This document shows positions 23,801 to 42,046 of a stretch of 64,000 nucleotides of DNA, piece by piece (position 1 is the stretch's first letter; every line of letters starts with the position of its first letter). A program made the position numbers and the translations under genes. This stretch comes from Pterobdella sp. o SKG-2022 (Eukaryota > Annelida > Clitellata > Hirudinida > Piscicolidae), in contig OZ038321.1 of the NCBI GenBank assembly GCA_964035795.1, positions 16,485,971 through 16,549,970 of the forward strand. Direction: 5' to 3'. The notes below the pieces were generated by a model. The model worked only from the letters and a program-made list of their open reading frames with translations. It was not told the DNA's origin and did not search any database.

Positions 23801-26800
23801 TTTGAATAGACTTTTTTGTGAGTTTTATTTTCTTGAAGTTTCGGCGTTCCAAGATATATACAGAATAAATGAAATAATGTTTCAATATTTTCATAATAAG
23901 TAATGCTGTCAAATTTGTTAAATATATACTAAGGGAATGATTTTCTTTTGTTCAGTTGAAAGCTCTAAGTTAAAAATTGTTTACAGCACCGCCAGTTTAA
24001 ACACAAGATTTTCAGTTTTTTATATTGATGTTGTATCATTATTAATAGAGGAAATTACGATAAGAGACTGGTTTCATAAATATCATGCTCTCGTTCAAGC
24101 TCGGTGATTAAAATTCACACCATAGCACAGCTAACTCTTAAATGCAAGGAAAAACGGAAAATCAGTGAAGCTTTATTTTATATATAAAGGCGTAGCGGAT
24201 CAAATACTAGCTATTCAACTTTCAATTAATAAAATGCTTGAAAACTTTCTAAACTCATTTAAGAAAGTTACTTCATTAAATATTGTTTCTTTATTTTTTC
24301 CAATAAATTTTTTATAACAAATGATTCTTTAGAAGTTTCATTCAACACCTCTTCTAATTTATTTCAACAGTGGCCAGATATCTTTAACATAGAAACAGAT
24401 GACAGAATGCTGAATGAAAGAGTCAAAAATATATACCCAAACCAATGCTGCTGCCTTATATATACCGTCAGTGGTTGCAAGCTAAACCTACCAATCAGAA
24501 TATTGTTTAAATAATTCTAATATTGCTACAGTCGGGAACAACGGGCAACCCGAAAGGAGTGATGTTGAGTCACGACAATGTAGTTTCATTTCATTACTCA
24601 CTCATTATTCCTCTTGATTGAAATATTCTCAAAACCTCCTATACTTCGCATCAGCTCACGTGGACAATACGACTAGCGATGGATATCCTAACGAACAAGA
24701 AACGCATGCCTCCAGAGATAGGAGTATCATACCTGCCTCTCTCCCACGTGGCAGGACTCATCCTTGACCTGTACAGCCCCATGTACTGTGGTGGAGGCAC
24801 TGTCTACTTCGCTGATAAGGATGCTCTCAAGGTACCTTCATTTCTTATTCTTTTGTTGTTGAATTGAAAATTTTTAGTAAGGTTCAAATCTAAAATTTGG
24901 GATTCATTATTATTGTTAAAGAATAACTAAAATTCACTAGGGCACTTTGTTTAAAACCATTAAAGAAGCGAAACCGACAATATTCTTTGGCGTTCCTAGA
25001 GTTTGGGAAAAGATGAAAGAGATAATAGAAAAGAAATTAGAAGCATCGAATATATTTAAGAAGGGAATGATAGCTTGGGCACAAGATCTGAGTGAGGTGG
25101 GAATCAAGGACACCAGTCAAGGGTGGGTCGCCATCGTTATTGTTGTTATCCGAACATACTATAGCTTTTATTTTTTTTCTATTTTTTTTGATTTCGTATC
25201 GTTATTGTGAATTTTTTATTAATACTTAATTAGTTTTTTATTATTATGCTATTTAATAAAATTTTGCAATACTTGGACTCATTGAAGCTCCGTTTTTTAT
25301 GATGTCTAAAGAATATTTTTATCAAAATGTTTGTCAATGAGAATTTTCAACAATTTTTTAGAAGATTTTAAATGAAATTTTTTATTTAACTTTGAAGATT
25401 AGACAAGCCAATTGGTTACGATCTAGCTAAAAGTTTGGTCTTCGAAGAAATTCGGGAGAGTTTAGGCTTAGAAAGGTGCATACTTTGAAATACTCGGAAT
25501 AAAAGTTATCTGATTTAATCAGAAAAAATTATTTATTATCATCATTTCACTTTTTACCTAGTCATAATTTAAAATAAAATTTTATCTTGCTCATGCACGA
25601 TATTCCAACGAAATTCGTTATGAATGGCATTTTTCAGAGACATCGTATGTATTTTTTTTCAATATTTTGTAACCAAAAACATCAAATCAGAAGAATTTTT
25701 AGTACATTTATTGAGAATCAAAAGCTATAATTTTCCATAAGATAAAACGTTAGCGAAAAAATTAGTTACGATTTAATTTTTTCATTAACGTTTTATGATA
25801 AGGCTAAACTTATCGAAAATTATAGCTTTTGATTTTCAATAAATGTATTAAAAATTCCTCTTATTTGGTGTTTTTCGTTACAAATTATGAATCGCATCTA
25901 ACCGTGACAACGTTGCAATGTTTGGCAGGTGTAGAATGATGTACACAGGGGCTGCCTCGCAGAAGAAGGATGTCATCAAGTTCTTTAGCAGAATAGACAT
26001 GCCTCTCTTCGACATTTATGGGCTGTCAGAGAGCACAGGCAAATACTTATTGTCCACCCCATGTTTTCGTCAACTTATTTTTTCGTTCAACTTCCCAAAT
26101 CAATCTTAAAAAATTTTTTCTAGGTCCTATATCTTTCAGTACTTTGAGTAAGTTCAAATTGGGTACCTCTGGACCAGTTATTGAAGGCGTAGATTTTAAG
26201 ATAGTGCCTCGAGATCAGTGTGGCTACTATGAGGGTTGTTCTGAAGGAGAGGTGCTTAATATAATAATAAATATATCAAAAACATTTTTATCCAAACATT
26301 GTCGTAAATACCTGTTTTTTCAAATATAAAATCATTACCAATCAACAAACAGGTATGTGTGAAGGGACGTAATGTGTTTATGGGGTACATGGACAATGAG
26401 GTTGAGACGAAGAAGATGTTCGACGATGAAGGCTTTCTGCTCACGGGAGACCTCGGCTTCTTGGACAAGGATGATTTCCTCGTCATCAACGGCAGAATTA
26501 AAGGTTTGCTGACGCTTTGCGATATAGTCATAGTGTTTTGCTTACGTCTAAGTTTATTGGATGACATCGAATATTCCATTAATTTTTTGACGTATGAAAA
26601 ACTTGTTAGAATAAAACTAATATACTTTGTAAGTCTTGAGTCAAAATAATTCGAACTTGAAATATATAGTGATGTTGTTCCCTAATAGAACTGATAGTGA
26701 CATCGGGAGGAGAGAACATTGCACCGATCCCGATAGAAGAGAGGATGATCAAAAGATTCCCATGGGTGAGCAACTGTATCGTCATAGGGGAGAAGAAAAA

Positions 26801-27777
26801 CTTTCTCTCGGTTCTCTTCACTTTCAAGGTCTCATACCATGCTTCTTTATATCATAAAAAGTTCTTGAATTCGATAGAACCAGATGCTTTTTTGTTGATG
26901 AAAGAGTAAATATTCAGTTACATGAATAAACATTTTAGCTTATTGACCAAAACACTTCCTAGCAAACTCTCCTACCACGGGCTCCAATGCTTTCATCGAA
27001 CGAACTATTATTTTTAATAGCTAAAACCTAAATTTTCTTTATGTTATTTCGAAAATTTCAGGTTGAGCCCGATAAGAAAACATTGGAACCCTCTAACAAA
27101 TTAGCTCCAGCTGCCGTGGAGTGGCTTGAGAAATATAAAGTTAAGGCTACGTAAGTCTACTTATTTTTTTGGTTGCTTATTGAAACTTGCTTTTTCAAAT
27201 GTTCATAAGATAGATAACCATATTCAAAATTAATAGTGTTTTCTTGAATAATAATAGTTGCAAATTTTCAAAAATTGGGATGAATTACCAAAAAATAATT
27301 TAAAAAACAACTGAAAACTCACAAAGAACTGTGGAAGAAGCGATACATAGATTGAGTGCAGAGGCACGTCAAGAGATAAACGAGGGTGTGGCCCAAGTGA
27401 ACACCGAGGCTATATCCAGAGCACAGACCGTTAAAAAATGGGCTTTGCTGCCTAATGATTTCAGCATATCATCAGGAATATTGGGTGTGTGGAATAAAAT
27501 TTATTTTACTTCTTTGAAATGCTACTCTGGTATCTACTGTTTATTTCAGTTTCACGATGATGAAACGTTTTTCGAAAAGCTTCGTTGTGATAAAATATTG
27601 AAAAGTGTTTTCTCAGTATAGATCATTTCAGTTTTCAAAGTTTTAATGAAGTAATAAATTTTAAATACTTGAACAAGTAATTTATTAGTTTAATTTCTTT
27701 ACGAAGGTCCCACAATGAAGGTGAAGAGGAGGGTAGTGGCTGAGAAATATAAAGACATTATTGATAAATTATATTGA
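17866..27777 (+). CDS. ACSBG: Long-chain/very-long-chain acyl-CoA synthetase, bubblegum (ACSBG) family, 17 exons
   Basis: Activates fatty acids by ATP-dependent thioester formation with CoA (family knowledge). Exons: 17866-17884, 19690-19869, 21169-21254, 21436-21524, 23566-23767, 24371-24466, 24532-24582, 24655-24831, 24941-25122, 25398-25475, 25929-26038, 26124-26251, 26353-26503, 26689-26828, 27062-27150, 27327-27484, 27707-27777. They sum to 2007 nt, giving 668 aa with every junction in phase; bubblegum enzymes are about 660-720 aa. Landmarks: P-loop YTSGTTGNPKG at 223-233, SYLPLSHVAG, FFGVPRVWEKM, YGLSE at 417-421, TGD at 497-499, NGRIKELIVTSGGEN near 512-526 and the C-terminal catalytic Lys region with GPTMKVKRR. 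The first exon has only 19 coding bases and is the least certain. Exon 7 could end three bases earlier. The intron after exon 11 has a GC donor. Intron 10 holds a MITE. The gene runs tail-to-tail with PRDM13. Confidence 0.92.
20560..20800 (-). other. GC-richer, coding-like island inside an intron of the acyl-CoA synthetase
   Basis: Within intron 2 of the synthetase the composition changes sharply, and the minus strand reads without stops through FSAAATQNTAEAIAPACGR and LHANRPLEDMLSCFRLIH. I do not recognise the protein. A fragment of an unidentified transposon or a processed gene copy is the likeliest explanation; no splice sites or start support a separate gene. Confidence 0.3.
25636..25885. 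mobile_element. MITE, family 2, copy B (in intron 10 of the acyl-CoA synthetase)
   Basis: Arms beginning about 25664 and ending about 25885 are reverse complements over about 75 bases. The centre is itself inverted-repeat: GATAAAACGTTAGCGAAAAAA against TTTTTTCATTAACGTTTTAT. It matches copy A at 8240-8440 in the arms and the left flank. Being longer and more complete, it is the better reference copy. It lies wholly between exons at 25475 and 25929. Confidence 0.75.
26039..26123 (+). other. GC-AG intron in the acyl-CoA synthetase
   Basis: The exon ends GAGAGCACAG and the intron starts GCAAAT, with acceptor TTTTTTCTAG at 26123. Joining here gives the family's YGLSE-STG-P sequence in phase, and no GT nearby keeps the motif. 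GC donors with a strong AG|GCAA context are a known minor class. Confidence 0.75.
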
Positions 27778-28071
27778 AACATTTTCTTTCAACTCATTTG
27801 AACTAATTGTTTGTCAATAAGATAGTTTTCATCCCATATCTTGCCTTGTAGTTTTTCAGTTTGTTTTGACACATATATTATATATTCTTTAGAATTTATT
27901 AATATTTGTTGAAGATATTTCATTATTCTCCATTTTAGTAGCCTAGTAGTCTCAATAATCATTTTGTTCTCATGAAAATCTTTCAATTTTGTTTGCTAAT
28001 GTTTTTGACGCATTAACAAATTAAATTTATTATAATACTATCGAGTTAACTAAAATAAAAACTAACTAAAT

Positions 28072-28077
28072 TTTATT
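28072..28077 (-). terminator. Probable poly(A) signal of PRDM13
   Basis: AATAAA on the minus strand, 136 bases after the PRDM13 stop. A second lies at 28026-28031. Both lie upstream of the opposing gene's signal, implying overlapping 3' UTRs. Confidence 0.4.
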
Positions 28078-28160
28078 TTTAAAAACATCGAAAAGTATTT
28101 ACAATAGTTTTGCACAAATTATAGTGTAGACAAATGATTACTGGGTAGAAATGCCTTAAA

Positions 28161-28166
28161 AATAAA
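28161..28166 (+). terminator. Probable poly(A) signal of the acyl-CoA synthetase
   Basis: AATAAA lies 384 bases after the stop codon at 27777 and 46 bases before the end of the converging PRDM13 coding region. An alternative (AAAATAAAA) lies near 28053. Confidence 0.4.
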
Positions 28167-28212
28167 GTGTTGAGTTACAATTTGACACTGTGTAGTTAAT
28201 GTTTTGCAGCAA

Positions 28213-34333
<6,121 letters not shown>

Positions 34334-37300
34334 TTTCTTCTCTGATCAATGCTTCAAAAACTCTTTTTTCGAACTTAAACGACCTCTTGTTTTTGAATAT
34401 TTTATCAGTTATGTTTGTTCAAAGTATTTTTCATTCATCAACGCGCAATTATACGTTCGAAATTCACAAAAAATGCCTTATCAATGAAGTGCTTAATCAA
34501 AAAATCAAATACAAATTTTATTCATTTTTGAAGTTCCAATTGTTTTTTATACCGAAAAAGATTTGAAGTCTTCAACAACCTTGTACGTTTATATATGAAA
34601 ATAATCATGGAATACACTTATTAAATAACTATTCAAATTTTCTATCAAATAAATTAAAGCTAACTTTTGTTGAGATTCGGAAAGTAATAAAGGTGATCTA
34701 TGAATGCACTTATGCCAAGATGTTGAGTTAAATGATTGAAATTATTCAATATATTGCCTATAATTGTTATCATTTTTATTACATATTATTTTGTTTATGG
34801 ATCTTCATTTCTATTGGTTCAAAAATCTGATTGATAAGCTATTCGTGAAATCGAGCATTTTCATTGGCTGGCATTTGACGCGTGTTAGATTGCTTAAACT
34901 TTTGAAGTGAGCAATAAAAAACTTTTGAATCATCGTTTTCTTCCAATAAAACGGTAGTTAGAAAAATATTATATTTTATAAGCTCAAAATCTTTAAACGA
35001 TTTTTGAATTTGTCAATATTATGTGTATACTGCATTCAGTTAGTAACATGTGTTCACGAATTTTGTAAAGTATTCAAATAAAACATTCTTCAAAATAGTT
35101 AAATCATAAAATCCAAGTTTTTTCTATTTTTTTTCTATAAAAACTATAATCTTTTGGATTTTTTACTCATATTATTGTACTTATAGTATTTCATGAATAA
35201 TATTGTTTGGGGGCGTTAAACTTGAAGCCTAGTCGGAGTGTCGCACGAGTTTCTACGTATTTTAGTAACATCAGATGCTTAAGGCTGTTTTTCCTCAAAG
35301 AATGGCAGATTTCTGTTCAAATTTTGTTTAGAATTATTGTAAAAACAGTAAATTAAATAATAATTTTTCATATCAAAACTATGAAACTTATATTTTTAAA
35401 ATACGTATTTCACATAACATAGAGATTAAATTTGGATAAAATATAATAAAGTCTTTAGTTTTGAAGTGAACCGATACATTTCATTTTCAATAAATTCGAA
35501 ACAAATCACAAATTTGAATCTAATCATAAGTCATTGCGCAATTTTATTAAGACCATGCATAAATCTACGCATGTTTTTGAACGTCTGCGAGTCCTTTGAA
35601 CTAAGATGGGCTTGTACCCTTACGTAAGGACACACAAAGTAATAAGATTTCTTGTTTGATACTATTCTAGATCTTCTATTTTTTAAATTTGCCTCCAAGC
35701 CAACGTTTAGCCGCCTTTTTGAAGATAAGTATTCAATTTTTTGATATTTTCATCACCAAATAAAATATATGAAGTTTTGATTATACTACACTAATTTTGA
35801 GTATCCTTTCCTGTTATTTCCCCTTATTGCTCATCACCAGAACACTCAAGTCTTGCACCTGCCTTCATCCCAGAAAGGATGGTTGAGGTCTTGCGAGAGA
35901 AAAAACCTTCTAGGAAAGTTCAAGATTTTTATATTACTATTTGAAAGTTCTATTTATCATTTCAATTAAAAAGAACGAAAAATTTTTTAAAATCCAAATA
36001 ACCATCATTTTTTAAATTTCATTATTTTAAACTTTATTAATTCTGTACATTTTTTTAAATTTGGAAATACAAGCATAAATAAAACAAAGTTTGATTAGTA
36101 ATAGCAAATTTACCAGATGTTCAAACTCGGTTAAGAAGTTCCTAGCGAAAACAAGCAACTAATGCTGGCACAAGCCGGATCAAAACGGATGCTTTTGTAT
36201 TTTAGAAGATCGATCAATGCATAACAAAGTTGGTGTTCATGGCAACAAGCAAGTGTATCACACGAGAGAAAAATGATGGTGAATAATAAGGGATTGATAA
36301 AAACTTTTTGTGATTATGGTTGAAAGATTTGAAGCTGATGGTATCATTTGATTAATAATGAAGTTGAATATATTATCTAATAATATTGTTTAGAAAATTT
36401 TTTTCGAGGATTTTACTGAACACTCATGTTTTGAAATATTTTCTAATTTCATTTTTAGTTATAATATTATAAATAAAAATTTAATTTAGAAAAACTGTTA
36501 ATGATTGAAAAGACTTTCAAAACTGCTTGTATTTGTGTTGCTGTTGTTTGACTAAGGTGATGTTTGATCAAGTATTGAAGCAATCACCCGCCTTATCAAT
36601 TGTTTGAACATTGTGCTTTTGACGTGTTTTTTTTTTTATAACAACTTTTTTCCAATTTCATTATTGTGAGCTTTATTAGTTACTATATTTCATTCTTATT
36701 TCAATATAAACTTTTCAAGTTTAATTCTATTTTGAACTTAGGATATTTTATCATATAAACTTATAAACATAAATATTTAAACAAAAACATGTTAGAGAAT
36801 TTGGTGAAAAAAGTATTTTAATTATCAAAGTAAATTTTGTAGGAAAGTTAGTTCGCAGTCAAGACAACCATTTTAGGATTTCTTATTGAAGTTTTAAAAT
36901 CGTGATTCGAATGAAAAAACTTAGTTATCGATTTTCACTAATAAACTTGAAAAGATGAAGAGTTTACTATACTGTTTGTTTAACGTTTACTGCTCTCTTT
37001 GAAACTGTCATGAACTAGATCAATTGGATTTAAAAAAACCGCTCAGATTTTGTAAAAAGCTTAGTTTAATTATATTTTTCAGTTTTAAGTCAAAATTTTT
37101 AATGTAGATGTTTTCTTAAGAAATTATAAAAGTTTTTTTTATAAGCTTTTCTTTTAGTAAGAAATAATTTAATGATAATATCTTTGATTTATTTATCATT
37201 AAATGAATTTATTATAAAGTATTTCAAAATATTTTATCTTGTGACCATAGTATTAAAAATTATCAAATTGCACTTTTTATGGTTCACAGGTTAAACTGTA

Positions 37301-37637
37301 TTAACCTTCCTTCAACTTTTAGCATTCGACTGATCGCTTCTCGTCTCTTCAAGGTTATAATGCTTTGAATAATAGTTTTAATTTCACATTTACAAAAAGT
37401 TTCATAGTTTCAGCATTGATAAAAGCTATTTCAATCATGTGGTTTTTTACCTGTGTATTTTGAAGTCTTCTGCTTTTCGTAACGCTTTTTGGTATTTGAA
37501 AAGAGTATTCTTAGTTAGCAATTTTTTTAAAATTATGGAATGAATTTATTATTAAAGCATAAAACTGAAACTTAGGCAGCATGTCATTCAGTAAAAACTT
37601 TAATTTTGAATGAGGAAAGTTACTTTTCTTGTTTCAG
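34334..37637. other. Intergenic between divergent PRDM13 and transaldolase
   Basis: AT-rich, no gene recognised. For the leftward PRDM13 gene there are two inverted CCAAT motifs (ATTGG at about 34814 and 34864) and a TATATAA-like motif on the minus strand near 34589-34600, a weak hint of its promoter. A likely 3' splice site (TTGTTTCAG) ends at 37637, so the transaldolase mRNA has a 5' UTR exon somewhere in this block that I could not locate. Confidence 0.35.
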
Positions 37638-37650
37638 AACCTATATCAAA

Positions 37651-40600
37651 ATGGCTGACACTTCAGTTTCATCATTAGACCAATTTAAAAAAATGACGAC
37701 TGTAGTTGCTGATACAAGTGATTTCGAGTGTAAGTGAATTTGAAATAAGTTTACTCAAATAAAGAGTTTTGATGTTAATCTTAAAAGTAAAAATTATTTA
37801 GGTGCAGTGAAGTGTTCAAATTGAGATTCAAAGCTGAAATTGTAATTTAGTAGACTAGAATACTGAATTTAGACTTTTATTAAATTACTTTATTAGACAA
37901 TAAATGAACAATTTTCTTAGTGTTGAAAAAGTTCCAAGCAACTGATGCCACAACAAACCCATCACTGATCCTACAAGCCTCCCAAAAGCCTGAGTATGGT
38001 AAGATCATTGATGAAGCCATTCAATATGCCAAAAAAAATAGCAGGTAGTTTACATTTTTTTAAATATTAAAATTATTTATCAAAAATCAGCCTATAAATA
38101 TATTTTTTCAAAAATGATCATTATAGTTTTTGATAAATATAATATTGCCATAAAACATTGGGAGTTTAAAGTCATGAGGGAAATCAATAACTCCTTGAAA
38201 AAGGAACAATGTCAGTTATAAAAGAATGATGGTGATGGTTGGTAATTGCAATAGAAAATTATAGTTGCTTTTTATATAATAAAGGCTTAAATTCTCACCT
38301 AAAATTTGTCAATAATATTTATAGTCTACACACTTTTTGACAATTTGAGTATTAAAATTTCTAAATGAGATGCATTGTTGCTATATGTAATTATTCAATT
38401 TAGAAAAACACAAAATCAGTTTTTATGTATATTTCTATTGAAATACTTTACTTTTCAGTATAATTTAATAGGTAATTTTGTAAGTACTAAGGTATTCTAT
38501 GCAATAGAATACATTATTTCAGTAAAACTTATGAATAATTTATGACATATCATTAGGGATCCAACTAAAGTATTAGAACTAGCAATGGATAAGTTGTTTG
38601 TGATGTTCGGTTGTGAGATTCTGAAAGTTGTACCAGGCAGAGTATCTACTGAAGTCGATGCTAGGTATGGTGTGTCAATCATTATGCTTTCAAGTATTTT
38701 TCAATAATTAAATGAACTTTTAAACAAAAAATTTTATTTGTATAACAGTCTTAATTTAAAATGTTTAACCTTGAAGGTTATCTTTTGATGTTGATGGTAT
38801 GGTAACAAAGGCTAAAGAGTTTATCAGGTAAGTATCTTTTTATAGTAATGATAAAAATAATAGCAATTATTTCTTCATAAAAAGTGAACTTAGTGTTATT
38901 GTGCTTTGATAGTTTATATGATGCATGGTTTGAACCTCGATCTATGGTTATGTTCTGCCACAACATATTGGGTCTATAAGCACTATATGAATATTCATTT
39001 AATGATTAAAGGCTGTACGAGGAGGTTGGTGTTCCAAAGGAGAAGATTCTAATCAAGTTGTCATCCACTTGGGAAGGAATCCAAGCTGCCAAGTCATCTT
39101 TTTTTTTATCATTAATTCATTTGTGAGGTGCTCAGTTTGCAAACTAGGTTTTGAAAATTATATTTTTTTCATCTAGTTTTTTATTTACATTTTTCATGTT
39201 GATTTTAATATGATTTTTTGATTATAGCCTAAATTATATTTAGTTGTTAAATTAATGTAAATAGGATTCTGGAGAAAGACTACGGGATCCATTGCAACCT
39301 TACCCTGTTATTCTCATTTTGCCAGGTTTTGAATCTTTCATATTTATGTTCAGTTCAAAAATAGAGTTTTCAGGTGAAAAAGAAATATACAACAGTGTAA
39401 TCCAATAGTGTAAATAGATTAATTTTATAATTAAGATTTTCATAACGCGCAATTTATGAAAAAAATTTACTTTAAAAGCGCTGAAAAATTTGAGTAACTA
39501 TTTATGAGGTTGTTTATGATATAGGTGTGTTTTCAAAAGTTTGCGGAAATTGTTGAATGAAGGTCATGAGAGCAAGTTAGGTGGGAGAGAGTTTACAGAA
39601 GTGGGGCATGATGAGAGAGAGCGACTTGACCAAACTTGAAGAAACAGGCTGGTGAAGCTGTAGACCAAAAAGCAAAAATCTGAGTTGATGAGTGCCTAAT
39701 AGGCAGAAAATCAAAAAGGTAGACAAGTTGCTAAAGCTTGGAAATGCAGGCACTGAGCCAAAGAAATTTGAAAATGCATCATTGGAAAACTGATAGTCAG
39801 TGCAAACGACCAAGACAGTTACTGGAAGAGCTAAAGTAATCAGCTTGAAAAACGGTTTTGCTGCATGGTTTTGATTGGATTGAAGTTTGCGCAAAAGATA
39901 ATTTGGCTGCCTTTAGAGGAGAGAGATGCTGTAGCCCAATCTGGAATAAACTAGTGAGATAGTGAAAGCATTAGGTAGCAAGAGGTAAGAATTTACGTAC
40001 TTGTTTTATGGCTTGGATGTAAAAGTTAGAAGATTGGATTATTTGAGCAATGCAGTGAGCGAAGTTTGAATTTGAGTCTAAGTTGACACCTAAGATTTTG
40101 ATCATGGAAGATAGCGGGAGTGTAATGCTGTCAAGAGTTACCACAGAAAGGAGGTTGTATTTTTATAGAAGAGACGGACTACTAACCGACTTCATCTCGC
40201 TCCTAGTAGAGTTTAATCCTAGTTGACTGTGGAGAGTGGAGTTAGCATCTGGTTAAAAACTCCAGGGAAAAGAGTAATGTCATTAGCAAACTTTTGAAAA
40301 AGCAAGTCGTGCTGTTCAATAATACTTATATGTGTGGTGTACAAAGAGGAAAAATTATTGATCCCAGATTGAAGCCTTGCGGCACGCTTGAGGATAATGA
40401 TAAGAAGAAAAGTTGTCTATTTTAGCAAATTTAGAATTTTGAAGGATGTAGAAGCAAAACCAAGAAAAAGCGAGATCAGAAATATTGTTTATTCAAAAAG
40501 TAAGTTAGGATATTATGATCGAGGGTGTCGAAAGCAGCAGGCGGCATGTCTAGTGGCACAGATGTTGCGAAGACTGGATTAGTGTGGGAATATAAATTTG

Positions 40601-41849
40601 AAAATTTTGTGTCAAAAAAATTTCTAAATAGTATTGAAATTACTACAAAGGCGGTGGCTTGTGCAGAGGCGAATGTTACGTTGATATCTCCCTTTGTGGG
40701 CAGGATCATGGACTGGTATGTCAAGAATACTGACAAGAAATCTTTCGCACTCCTTAAAGACCCAGGTCTCTCACGTTTACATTGCCACTTTTTGAAAATA
40801 TATTTCTAAGGTGGACAGTGCATGAAATTTAAAAAAATTTGTATTTCATTTTAACTAGGTTTAAATGTAATTTTCAAAAAAAAACTCAACAAACAGCTAA
40901 GCTATATTTTTCAGCAAGTTTTGATTAATCATTAAAATTAAATTCAAATAATTTTTCGTTAATGAAAAATTATAAGTGGTTATCAATAATGAGCTGCAAA
41001 GCTGAACAAAATATTATATGAAACTTTAGTTTTAGCTTATAACTTGCTAATTTTATTAAACACATTCTAATTTTTTGAAGTTAAACAGTATTATTCGAAT
41101 GAAACAAAATATGTATATTAAAGTAATATACATATTTTGTTTCATTTTAAGCAATATTTATTGTCCAATAATATGCATTGTAAAATACATGGTTAATCGA
41201 TGGTTAGAATAAATATTAATTTTGAAATTACAGGAGTAATATCTGTTACTAGGATTTACAATTATTACAAGCGTTTTGAGTACAAAACGGTAGTGATGGC
41301 GGCTTCCTTCAGGAACATTGGTCAAATACATGCACTCGCTGGTTGTGACCTTATGACTATCAGGTTTGCCTTTTATATCATCCTTATGATGCAACTTTTT
41401 GATAATTTATCGTTTATTCTTGATTTTCATTTTGTATAGTTCACTTTTTATTTTTAATATATTATTGAATTTTTGTTTTCATTTATTAAAAAACCATATT
41501 TTGATAATCTCTTAGTTATAACTGCTTTTATTTATTCAAGCCCTGCTTTTCTTCAAGAGCTTCAAAGTTCACCTTCATCTGTACAACAATATCTATCTGT
41601 TGAAAAAGGTTACAAATTATTTAATTTAATTAAATTTTTAATGATCTATACCCTGATTTCGTAATATTAAAAATTGCTTCATCAGCTTCAAAACTGGACC
41701 TTGAGAAGATTTCTCTAGATGAGAAGACCTTCAGGTGGATGTTGAATGAGGATGAGATGGCCACTGATAAACTGGCTGAGGGCATCAGAAAGTTTGCGGC
41801 AGACTCCATCAAACTTGAAAAGATATTGCTCGCCAGATTCGACGCTTAA
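37651..41849 (+). CDS. TALDO1: Transaldolase, 10 exons
   Basis: Transfers a dihydroxyacetone unit between sugar phosphates in the cytosolic non-oxidative pentose phosphate pathway. Exons: 37651-37729, 37921-38044, 38557-38664, 38777-38827, 39012-39092, 39265-39325, 40651-40765, 41234-41363, 41541-41608, 41686-41849. They sum to 981 nt, giving 326 aa with all junctions in phase; the family is about 320-340 aa. Landmarks: [11 protein letters not shown] near 34-44, [11 protein letters not shown], the Schiff-base lysine K136 in [46 protein letters not shown] and a C-terminal [12 protein letters not shown]. The protein is a close match to animal transaldolases and has no targeting peptide. Intron 6 carries a decayed LINE and intron 7 a perfect 23-bp hairpin. 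The gene converges on the TPD52-like gene. Confidence 0.95.
39119..39155 (-). repeat. LINE 3'-tail relic in transaldolase intron 5
   Basis: CAGTTTGCAAACTAGGTTT (39133-39151) is identical to 51187-51205, the 3' end of the L2-like element in the headcase gene, with a similar flank (GAGGTGCT against GGGCGCA). It is separated from the LINE body in intron 6 by exon 6, so it is probably an independent, heavily truncated insertion. Confidence 0.5.
39530..40560 (-). mobile_element. Decayed L2/CR1-like LINE in transaldolase intron 6
   Basis: The minus strand, read across several frames, gives a reverse-transcriptase motif [19 protein letters not shown] (near 40480-40536) and, further on, the C-terminal segment with [12 protein letters not shown] and [20 protein letters not shown]. 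The latter matches the intact copy at 51236-51784 (QNRAAKTVLQ, HQPVSSNPFLYRSLSHIAPH). Many stops and frameshifts. It accounts for most of the 1.3-kb intron. Confidence 0.75.
41098..41146. repeat. Perfect 23-bp inverted repeat (hairpin) in transaldolase intron 7
   Basis: Left arm 41098-41120 and right arm 41124-41146 are exact reverse complements around a 3-base AAG loop. The arm contains GAAACAAAATATGTATATTA. It sits 88 bases before exon 8. It could be a tiny foldback insertion or a foldable intronic RNA. Confidence 0.9.
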
Positions 41850-42014
41850 AAACTTTGGTTGATAAGCGTGTCTCATCATAATTTGGAGTGATTGTTTCTA
41901 TGTTCGTTAAAAACTTGCACGCTTTTGATGATTATTTTGGAGTTTGGTAAATCATTTCGTTATGCAAAATGTACGTTTATTTTATTTTTAAAACGTATCA
42001 TGGGCACTATTTGA

Positions 42015-42020
42015 AATAAA
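42015..42020 (+). terminator. Probable poly(A) signal of transaldolase
   Basis: AATAAA 166 bases after the stop codon at 41849, in a GAAATAAAAACAAAT context. Confidence 0.5.
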
Positions 42021-42040
42021 AACAAATATATTCCCATTGT

Positions 42041-42046
42041 TTTATT
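42041..42046 (-). terminator. Possible poly(A) signal of the TPD52-like gene
   Basis: AATAAA on the minus strand, 346 bases after the TPD52 stop and only about 20 bases from the opposing transaldolase signal. An ATTAAA variant near 42317 is an alternative that would avoid overlap. Confidence 0.35.

Noticed and set aside
36225..36245. Possible RFX X-box (GTTCATGGCAAC)
   Set aside because: Only one half-site matches well and no nearby promoter is defined.
40388..40582. 64-codon plus-strand open frame in transaldolase intron 6
   Set aside because: Antisense to the decayed LINE; no independent support.
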